Source: Planctomycetaceae bacterium
GTDB lineage: Bacteria > Planctomycetota > Planctomycetia > Pirellulales > Thermoguttaceae
Direction of reading: 5' to 3'
DNA length: 5,304 bases
Assembly: GCA_031266315.1 (NCBI GenBank)
Contig: JAISBG010000441.1
Coordinates: 1 to 5,304 of the forward strand
The translations under genes and the position numbers were made by a program. This document shows positions 1 to 4,057 of this stretch, piece after piece. Under the pieces are notes generated by a model. That model did not search any database and had not been told where the DNA came from. It saw only the letters and a list, made by a program, of their open reading frames with translations. Position 1 is the first letter of the stretch. Every line of letters begins with the position of its first letter.

Positions 1-251
1 ATGTTGAAAATAAAAATTTGTTATGGAAAAAAAACCGCAACAGCCGAATAAGACCATTAAGAGAAAGTGTTGTTTCATTGATTGGAGGTGAATCCAAACC
101 AGTTGTTCCACAACAGAGCATGCTCCCAACACAACAAACTAAAAAATTTCACAAAAACAAAAAACACCGTGTTAAAAAAATGATCGTTATTTAATTATCA
201 ACCTTATTCAAGACAATTTTCTGTCCAGCTTTTCCAGTCCACCGCTGTTCC
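1..251. other. AT-rich region without an intact gene
   Basis: This stretch is rich in A-tracts. I recognise no gene in it. The reading frame starting at base 3 is open to a stop at 192-194 (about 63 codons, low complexity and Lys/Gln-rich at its end) and is in phase with the ATPase remnant downstream. It could be a more decayed part of the same gene, but I see no recognisable motif in it. GTTGT and ACAAC at 103-115 form a small dyad around TCC. Bases 201-248 resemble 2145-2183 and probably belong to a dispersed repeat. Confidence 0.5.
201..248 (+). repeat. Short dispersed repeat, copy 1
   Basis: The segment begins ACCTTATTCAA and ends GTCCACCGCTGT. Both of these blocks are found in the same order and strand at 2145-2183. 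The interior is also related (GTCCAGCTTTTCCA here, GTCTAGTTTTTGCC there), though this copy carries about nine extra bases. It ends almost exactly where similarity to the ATPase fragment starts (about 252), so the repeat may mark the breakpoint that removed the 5' part of that gene. The family is not one I can name. Confidence 0.5.
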
Positions 252-452
252 GGTTGGATACCGAACGTTATTGTCATTGATTACGCTGACCTGCTAACCC
301 CTCCCGATGGCAGGCAAGAAAAACGGTATCAAGTCGATGACATTTGGAAACGATTACACGGACTTTCCCAATCGCGGCATTGCTTAGTTGTTACAGTAAT
401 ACAAGCAGATGCTATAAGTTACCGAACGAAAATTCTACTGAATAATTACTAA
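252..452 (+). pseudogene. Remnant of a RecA/DnaB-fold (phage-type) ATPase, C-terminal piece
   Basis: The frame read from 252 to the stop at 450-452 encodes a recognisable fragment with no start codon upstream in frame. It contains a Walker B-like strand (VIVIDYADLLTPPDG), then an amphipathic stretch (RYQVDDIWKRLHGLSQ) and a second core strand with a polar end (HCLVVTVIQADAISY). This order (hhhhDYADL, W-x-x-L-x-x-LSQ, HCLVVT--QAD--SY) is what I know from AAA/RecA-type ATPases in phages and mobile elements, which are related to DnaB-like helicase cores. The Walker A half is missing. After the stop, the same frame reads LLNMTGQNCVKEK, which faintly resembles the family's next conserved block (VTG--GLNQT--EK), so the remnant may run to about 503, overlapping the 3' end of the opposite-strand gene. 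The loss of the 5' half, the internal stop and the lack of a start make it a pseudogene. The family name comes from memory of the motif pattern and was not searched. Confidence 0.6.
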
Positions 453-489
453 AATAAACCGTTACTAAATATGACCGGACAAAACTGCG

Positions 490-1698
490 TTAAAGAGAAG
501 ACTCTTTTTTGTTGCTATTATCGACATTGATTTTCGGTAACGTTCTCGGTTTCACAGGGACAAGCCTGTACACTTCATTGAATGGTGTTGCGTCAACACT
601 TCGCCGGAGTAACAGATAAATCGCCACACTGCTTGTCCAGAACCAAGCAAAAGCATAAGCCGGTTTAATCAGTTGAACCATGCCGCACCAGAGCAAAAGG
701 AAATTTTCCGGCGGAGACAGTCCGTCGTATGTTTCCGGTAACGTTAAATAACCAAACGCCGGAATTGCCGTCTGAACCGGAAATCCGCCAAATTCACTTG
801 TTAAAGCCGTGACCCCGTCAACAAAAAATGATACAAAAACAAATCCCAAAACTCCTAAAACACCGCTGACTGTCCAATAAACACAATAATGTAACGGTCT
901 TTGATAAAGGTACGAAAATATCCGGCTCACCGCGTCAAAACCGTCTGAACCGTCAACACTCACCGCCGCAAAAAGAAGAGACCACCCAAAAAACAGCCCA
1001 ACCGCAAGCACCATAATAAAAAAACTAAAAAGCAAAGCAACTGGAAACAGAATTGCTGTAATATAATTGAAAACCGGAACAGTAAAAAGCAAACCGCAAA
1101 GTTTAAGAAAAATCAGAAAAAACAACATTCCAAGAACAATAAGAATCACTGAACTCAAAAAACCAGTTCCGCGTTGTTTGATGAATTGCCAAAGTTCTCT
1201 GCCGGATTCGGATTGGTCGATAGTGAGCCGCAAAGCGACTGTCCGGCAAATCATGCCGCCGAAAAATGACCAGATTAAAAGCAAAACAAAAAACCAACCG
1301 GTAAGAACAAAAAAGGAATCGTAACCGGAATGAAACCACCTGATTCCCGCTATCGAAAAAATATCCCAAGGCACAAGAACTGAACGTTGAACCAATTGCC
1401 ATGAATATTTTGCCGGATGTTCCCGAAACGAAATTGGTTGCGGCTGATTTTGAAAATCAAGAAGAGGTTCAATATAAACCGGTTTCTGAAAATTTAAATT
1501 TTTATCTCTGCAAGATTGCAACCCATTGCTGTTGCAGTTAATCCCGTAACCGGCTATCAATGTCAGAAGAATACCGATCATGGAGAGAAACAGTACACGG
1601 ATTCCGGTTGCCGTATTGAAAATGCGCAATAACAAAACAATCGGTGTTAATTCCTGCCAGTCAATCCGGCGGATCGTTCCTTCGTCAAGGTCTTTCAT
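490..1698 (-). CDS. Polytopic membrane protein of unknown function
   Basis: The product has 402 residues. I do not recognise an enzymatic domain. A short cytosolic-looking N-terminus (1-32) precedes a hydrophobic helix at about 33-52. A soluble loop of about 75 residues (53-128) with two close cysteines (C55, C63) follows. Further hydrophobic segments lie at about 129-153, 180-207, 210-245, 272-294 and 346-364. The tail (365-402) is polar and ends in Asn/Lys/Ser-rich sequence. The best candidate signature is VDGSDGFDAVSRIFSYLYQR at 248-267, just after the fourth hydrophobic block. I recall similar D-F/C-DA-SR-FSY--QRP blocks in unnamed planctomycete membrane proteins. The ATG at 1696-1698 is preceded by an A/G-rich run (AAGAAAAAAAG) but no clear Shine-Dalgarno. 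It is transcribed alone, divergently from the gene at 2299, with a perfect dyad 44-62 bp upstream of its start. It is probably an inner-membrane protein, and substrate and role cannot be read from the sequence. Confidence 0.85.
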   Translation of the reverse strand: MKDLDEGTIRRIDWQELTPIVLLLRIFNTATGIRVLFLSMIGILLTLIAGYGINCNSNGLQSCRDKNLNFQKPVYIEPLLDFQNQPQPISFREHPAKYSWQLVQRSVLVPWDIFSIAGIRWFHSGYDSFFVLTGWFFVLLLIWSFFGGMICRTVALRLTIDQSESGRELWQFIKQRGTGFLSSVILIVLGMLFFLIFLKLCGLLFTVPVFNYITAILFPVALLFSFFIMVLAVGLFFGWSLLFAAVSVDGSDGFDAVSRIFSYLYQRPLHYCVYWTVSGVLGVLGFVFVSFFVDGVTALTSEFGGFPVQTAIPAFGYLTLPETYDGLSPPENFLLLWCGMVQLIKPAYAFAWFWTSSVAIYLLLRRSVDATPFNEVYRLVPVKPRTLPKINVDNSNKKESSL

Positions 1699-1741
1699 CT
1701 TTTTTTCTTAACGTATGAATAGGTTTATGTTATAAAATAGT

Positions 1742-1760
1742 TTTCAAAATAATTTTGAAA
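1742..1760. promoter_or_regulatory. Perfect 9-bp dyad, candidate operator
   Basis: TTTCAAAAT and ATTTTGAAA are exact inverted repeats separated by a single A. The centre is about 53 bp upstream of the start of the membrane-protein gene on the minus strand, where a repressor or activator dimer could act. Related TCAAA words occur upstream of the divergent gene (2239-2277). It is AT-rich, so chance is a real possibility. Confidence 0.35.
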
Positions 1761-1885
1761 GCGAATGTTTTTACCTAAAGGATTTGCATGTTCAGTTTAC
1801 GATTTTAACCAATTTTGTGTAATTATATCATATCTGATTTTCTAAATAAATAGGTAACTGTTCACTGGAATTTTCATATTTTAAT

Positions 1886-1912
1886 GTGAAAGATTGGAGG
1901 GTAATCTTTCAC
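1886..1912. repeat. Perfect 10-bp-stem hairpin
   Basis: GTGAAAGATT (1886-1895) and AATCTTTCAC (1903-1912) are perfect inverted repeats around a 7-base loop, GGAGGGT. No T-tract follows on either strand and the site is far from any gene end, so an intrinsic terminator is unlikely. It sits 8 bp before repeat copy A and could be a leftover of the same element, a protein-binding site or a structured leader. There is no equivalent hairpin next to copy B. Confidence 0.45.
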
Positions 1913-1920
1913 TATTTGCT

Positions 1921-2059
1921 AAAAGGTCGCGTCGGCGTACTCGCCGACAGTGAATCAGACTAACGATGGCAAATGGTGTTGCTTTCCGTGTTGGAGTCAA
2001 TGCAAACTCAATCGGCGCAACCACACAGCGAGCTTTTTGATAAATAGCCCACCTCTTTT
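1921..2059 (+). repeat. ~140-bp dispersed repeat, copy A
   Basis: This 139-bp segment starts AAAAGGTCGCGTCGGCG and ends GCCCACCTCTTTT. It aligns with the reverse complement of 3804-3944 at about 80% identity by hand over the first ~115 bases. The first 17 bases and the internal block GCAAATGGTGTTGC are identical in both. A stem-loop lies near the start (GTCGGCG 1931-1937, CGCCGAC 1942-1948), and both copies have it. The ends form loose inverted repeats. Short open frames cross the element in both copies, but none has a ribosome binding site or a recognisable product. Its size, ends and lack of a gene fit a MITE-like or other small non-autonomous element. Confidence 0.65.
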
Positions 2060-2144
2060 CGCATTTAAAACGAACTGTAATTAATACGCTTCTTGCTCAT
2101 CGTATAATACAAAAAAATATTATATTGTAATATATCAAACTTAC

Positions 2145-2183
2145 ACCTTATTCAATGGTCTAGTTTTTGCCGTCCACCGCTGT
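2145..2183 (+). repeat. Short dispersed repeat, copy 2
   Basis: It shares the end blocks ACCTTATTCAA and GTCCACCGCTGT with 201-248 in the same orientation, with a shorter interior. Here it lies in the leader region of the DUF6677 gene, next to a G-run (GCGGGGGG, from 2191). Confidence 0.45.
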
Positions 2184-2259
2184 AATTTTTGCGGGGGGTG
2201 TTTCGGATTGAGTTGTTTTGGTATATATTGGTAAATACTTTTGAGCGTTCAAAACAACT

Positions 2260-2277
2260 GTTTCAAATGTTTCAAAT
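2260..2277 (+). repeat. Tandem 9-bp duplication, candidate regulatory site
   Basis: GTTTCAAAT is repeated twice head to tail, ending 21 bp before the ATG at 2299. Just upstream (2239-2254) TTTTGA and TCAAAA form an inverted repeat. The TCAAA words echo the dyad upstream of the divergent membrane-protein gene, so one regulator could act on both. It could also just be part of the untranslated leader. Confidence 0.3.
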
Positions 2278-2298
2278 TTTTTTCCTTTTGCAAAATCA

Positions 2299-2928
2299 AT
2301 GACAGACGTTCCAACAACACCCAACAACACCACGCCGAATCAAACCGAAACGGAAAATTTGACCGTTTCGGAATACGAACAAGTTAAAACAATTGATCTG
2401 AAAAATCTGGTTATTGCAGGAATTTTGACATGGTTTGTTCCCGGTCTTGGGCATTATTATCAAGGTCGAATGACAAAGGCGATTTTGTTTTTCCTTTGTG
2501 TTGTTCCGACATTTTGGGTTGGTTGTGTGTTGGGCAGTGGGGCGGACACGGGTTTTGCGCGTAATGTTTATTATTCGTGGCGTGTTCAAGATAAGCGTCT
2601 TTTTTTTATTCCACAGGTTTGTCTTGGCATGGCGGCGATTCCAGCCGGACTTCAGGCAATCCGAATCAATAATGGACATCCGCCGCTCTTGGGAAGTTTC
2701 ATGGCACCGCCGCAAATTGAAGAGGGAGACCGAACCGGAGTTCCGCCGACTCTTACGGAAATTGTTCGGAAACGGCATTTTCTCTTTGAACTGGGAACGT
2801 ATATTACTGTTATCGCCGGACTCATGAATCTTCTGGTCATCTTTGACGCCATAGACGGTCCTTTGGTTTACCGACCGGAAAAAAAAGAGGAAAAAGAAAA
2901 CGATAACAATAGCGAAACCGGAAAATAA
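2299..2928 (+). CDS. DUF6677 family small membrane protein
   Basis: The product is 209 residues. A Thr/Asn/Glu-rich N-terminus (1-34) leads to a first hydrophobic segment with the hallmark GILTWFVPGLGHYYQGR (41-57), then a second (61-80, ending GCVLGSG). A loop (81-101) and a third hydrophobic stretch (101-120) follow. After a Pro-rich linker comes the second hallmark, FELGTYITVIAGLMNLLVIF (163-182), followed by DAIDGP and a charged Lys/Glu/Asn tail. The two hallmarks (WxxPGLGHxYQGR and ELGTxYTxIAGLxNxLxIxDAxxGP) are those I know from planctomycete DUF6677 proteins. The first resembles the TM2-domain motif. Its function is unknown, and its location is probably the inner membrane. The start is the only in-frame ATG before residue 58. 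No Shine-Dalgarno precedes it. It is monocistronic and converges with the ferredoxin genes. Confidence 0.85.
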   Translation: MTDVPTTPNNTTPNQTETENLTVSEYEQVKTIDLKNLVIAGILTWFVPGLGHYYQGRMTKAILFFLCVVPTFWVGCVLGSGADTGFARNVYYSWRVQDKRLFFIPQVCLGMAAIPAGLQAIRINNGHPPLLGSFMAPPQIEEGDRTGVPPTLTEIVRKRHFLFELGTYITVIAGLMNLLVIFDAIDGPLVYRPEKKEEKENDNNSETGK

Positions 2929-2947
2929 TTTTTTGATTATTTATCTA

Positions 2948-2993
2948 TTGTGCGGGAGTCAAAGAAAAAAATTTTGTTTGTATTCCCGCACAA
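2948..2993. terminator. Long hairpin between convergent genes, candidate bidirectional terminator
   Basis: TTGTGCGGGA (2948-2957) and TCCCGCACAA (2984-2993) pair perfectly. Inside, CAAA can pair with TTTG and AAAA with TTTT, giving a long interrupted stem. It begins 19 bp after the DUF6677 stop and ends 57 bp after the downstream ferredoxin stop on the other strand. T-rich bases precede it (2929-2948) rather than follow it directly on the + strand, so it is not a classical rho-independent terminator. Transcript-end protection or an insertion-element end are alternatives. Confidence 0.5.
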
Positions 2994-3050
2994 CATCAGA
3001 CCGAAAACGGTTTCGTTAAAATCTTCACGTTGAAAAACGTATTCACTCCG

Positions 3051-3230
3051 TCAAAGCGAAATGGCTCCGACCGGACATACGTCAACACAAGCACCACATT
3101 CACCACAAGTATCAGGATCAATAAATGCTTTTCCGTCCTGATCATCTTTCAACGCAATCGCATCAAGAGGACAAGTCGAAACACATTCACCACATCCGGT
3201 ACATTGGGTTTGATCAACAACAGCAGTCAT
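3051..3230 (-). CDS. 2[4Fe-4S] ferredoxin (second gene of pair)
   Basis: A 59-residue bacterial-type ferredoxin, a soluble low-potential one-electron carrier (up to two electrons with both clusters). It has two complete cluster motifs: CTGCGECVSTCP (C10, C13, C16, C20) and CGECGACVDVCP (C42, C45, C48, C52). As in this family, the first three cysteines of each motif plus the fourth of the other bind each cluster. Length is close to the classic ~55-residue clostridial type. I chose the ATG at 3228-3230 because AAGGAG lies 7 bases upstream and the ferredoxin fold begins there. An in-frame ATG farther upstream would add 36 unrelated residues. It lies 141 bp downstream of its paralogue (37 of 59 residues identical by hand count), probably in one transcript. 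The partner enzyme is not in the window. Confidence 0.93.
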   Translation of the reverse strand: MTAVVDQTQCTGCGECVSTCPLDAIALKDDQDGKAFIDPDTCGECGACVDVCPVGAISL

Positions 3231-3237
3231 TGTTTTG

Positions 3238-3243
3238 CTCCTT
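3238..3243 (-). promoter_or_regulatory. Shine-Dalgarno site of the second ferredoxin
   Basis: On the minus strand the sequence is AAGGAG with a 7-base spacer to the ATG, within an A-rich context. It fixes the start at 3230 and predicts strong translation. Confidence 0.8.
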
Positions 3244-3371
3244 TTTTTGAAAAAATTGACCGTTGTAAATTGTTGATTGGCAGAACGAACCAATTCAATT
3301 GATAGAAACAATTTGCATCTTTTGCTTCTTCGGATCAATCCACAAACGGTCTCTCACTTAAAAACATACGG

Positions 3372-3551
3372 TTACAACTCAATCGCGGAAGCAGGACAAA
3401 CATCAACACAGGCACCACATTCACTACATGTTCCTGTATCGACAAATGCCTTGTTGTTGTGCTCGCTGCCAATAGCAATGGCTTCAAGCGGGCAAGTCGA
3501 AACACATTCACCACAAGCGGTACATTTGTTCGTTTCAACAGTTGCTGACAT
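3372..3551 (-). CDS. 2[4Fe-4S] ferredoxin (first gene of pair)
   Basis: A 59-residue ferredoxin of the same type, also with two full cluster motifs: CTACGECVSTCP (C10, C13, C16, C20) and CSECGACVDVCP (C42, C45, C48, C52). The cysteine positions are identical to those of the neighbour, and the sequences differ mainly in the N-terminal strand and the linker (residues 27-34, GSEHNNK here, KDDQDGK there). It is more neutral in that linker, which could tune partner binding or potential (inference). The ATG at 3549-3551 was chosen because AAGGAG is 9 bases upstream. An in-frame ATG just upstream (3567-3569) would place that site inside the gene, and a still longer frame to 3623 has no ferredoxin-like sequence. 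It is the promoter-proximal gene of the pair. Confidence 0.93.
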   Translation of the reverse strand: MSATVETNKCTACGECVSTCPLEAIAIGSEHNNKAFVDTGTCSECGACVDVCPASAIEL

Positions 3552-3560
3552 AGGCTGGGA

Positions 3561-3566
3561 CTCCTT
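3561..3566 (-). promoter_or_regulatory. Shine-Dalgarno site of the first ferredoxin
   Basis: On the minus strand AAGGAG precedes the ATG at 3549-3551 with a 9-base spacer. It overlaps a possible earlier ATG (ATGAAGGAG), which argues against that earlier start. Confidence 0.75.
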
Positions 3567-3633
3567 CATAAAAAAGTAGGGTTGATGGGTTTCAAAAGGG
3601 AAAGCCCGGCATGGCTCGCCCAAATCTTTGATA

Positions 3634-3661
3634 ATTTTATAAACTTTCCAACTTTTTACAA
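3634..3661 (-). promoter_or_regulatory. Candidate sigma70-type promoter of the ferredoxin pair
   Basis: Read on the minus strand, TTGTAA (3656-3661) is followed after 16 bases by TAAAAT (3634-3639). They match the -35 and -10 consensus at four and five of six positions. The leader to the ferredoxin ATG would be about 75 bases. The region is AT-rich, so the match is only suggestive. Confidence 0.3.
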
Positions 3662-3803
3662 GACCTATTTTTGAAAAAAATCAAAATATTTTCCCCGCTC
3701 GGCAATTGCCAACGCGGTTGGAGATTCAATAAACCTTTCGGCGAAAGATTGCCGACTCCTTGAATTTTAAGGGGACAGCCGGTAAACAGAGAAAATTTTC
3801 GTT

Positions 3804-3944
3804 AAAGGTAGGCAATCATCAGGTGGACAATCCGCACGCTGGGCAGTCGCGCCGGTTGAGTCTTTATAGACTCCAAAGCGGAAGGCAACACCATTTGCTG
3901 CCGTTAATCTGGTTCACAGTCGGCTAACGCCGACGCGACCTTTT
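3804..3944 (-). repeat. ~140-bp dispersed repeat, copy B (inverted)
   Basis: It is 141 bp long and on the minus strand begins AAAAGGTCGCGTCGGCG, as does copy A at 1921. The stem-loop at its start is kept (GTCGGC 3919-3924, GCCGAC 3929-3934), although the loop and closing bases differ from copy A. The two ends form an imperfect terminal inverted repeat: AAAGGTAGGC at 3804-3813 against AAAGGTCGC read from the other end (8 of 10). It is in inverted orientation relative to copy A, about 1.7 kb apart, with the DUF6677 gene and both ferredoxins between them. No coding potential is evident. Confidence 0.65.
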
Positions 3945-3957
3945 AGCAAAAGGTCGC
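3935..3957. repeat. 10-bp-stem palindrome at the edge of repeat B
   Basis: GCGACCTTTT (3935-3944) and AAAAGGTCGC (3948-3957) are perfect inverted repeats around AGC. One arm is the end of repeat B and the other is the first half of the first 18-bp unit. The palindrome therefore arises where the two repeat types meet head to head. Confidence 0.6.
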
Positions 3958-4001
3958 CCACCTATGAAAGGTTGCCCACCTACAAAAGGTTGTCCACCTT
4001 A
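3948..4001 (+). repeat. Three 18-bp direct repeats
   Basis: Units at 3948-3965, 3966-3983 and 3984-4001 follow the pattern RAAAGGTYGYCCACCTWN without gaps. They differ at only a few positions. The unit starts with the same AAAGGT word that forms the ends of repeat B, so the array may have grown from an element end. Unit 3 contains TTGTCCACC, which matches the general DnaA box TTATCCACA at seven of nine bases. The same nine bases occur at 3822-3830 on the minus strand. They lie 56 bp beyond the 3' end of the DnaA-family gene, so an iteron-like role can be imagined but is not shown. Confidence 0.7.
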
Positions 4002-4057
4002 TGATTGTTTTGTATGCCTTGAAAAACTTGTGTTGGGTTTTGGGCATGTCCGTTGTA

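Larger units (their letters stand above)
1699..2298. other. 600-bp divergent intergenic region
   Basis: There is no gene that I can support here. The region must hold promoters for the two divergent genes that flank it. It contains, in order, a 9-bp dyad at 1742-1760, a 10-bp-stem hairpin at 1886-1912, a ~140-bp dispersed repeat (1921-2059), a very AT-rich stretch at 2100-2140, a short dispersed repeat (2145-2183), a TTTTGA/TCAAAA inverted repeat at 2239-2254 and a perfect 9-bp tandem duplication at 2260-2277. No -35/-10 pair is convincing on either strand. Confidence 0.6.
3552..4057. other. 506-bp gene-poor region rich in small inverted repeats
   Basis: No gene can be supported. From left to right it holds the ferredoxin leader and candidate promoter, a G+C-richer patch with a perfect palindrome GGCAATTGCC (3701-3710), a short hairpin CTTTC/GAAAG (3735-3747) nested within ATTCAA/TTGAAT arms (3724-3765), the ~140-bp repeat copy B (3804-3944), a 10-bp palindrome at its edge (3935-3957), three 18-bp direct repeats (3948-4001) and 56 bp to the stop of the DnaA-family gene. 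The short frame with RWATF repeats on the minus strand (ending at 3943) simply translates the 18-mers. Confidence 0.6.

Noticed and set aside
23..91. 22-codon frame starting ATGGAAAAAAAACC near the left edge
   Set aside because: It is too short, Lys-rich from A-tracts, and has no ribosome binding site or recognisable motif.
491..513. AAAGAG/CTCTTT hairpin followed by Ts, as a + strand intrinsic terminator
   Set aside because: The stem is only six mostly A-T pairs, and it lies in the last codons of the opposite-strand gene. Too weak to call.
1967..2040. Short open frame starting ATGGCAAATGG in repeat copy A
   Set aside because: It ends after about two dozen codons, lacks a ribosome binding site, and copy B lacks the start codon in that place.
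2296..2778. 160-codon minus-strand frame opposite the DUF6677 gene
   Set aside because: The + strand frame has clear family hallmarks and membrane segments. This one has none and is antisense overlap.
3231..3338. N-terminal extension of the downstream ferredoxin from an upstream in-frame ATG
   Set aside because: AAGGAG 7 bases before the ATG at 3230 fixes the shorter start. The added residues do not look like a ferredoxin or a signal peptide.
3701..3765. Cluster of small palindromes as a possible RNA gene or riboswitch
   Set aside because: The stems are short, no known riboswitch core or tRNA-like fold was recognised, and the site lies upstream of the candidate promoter.
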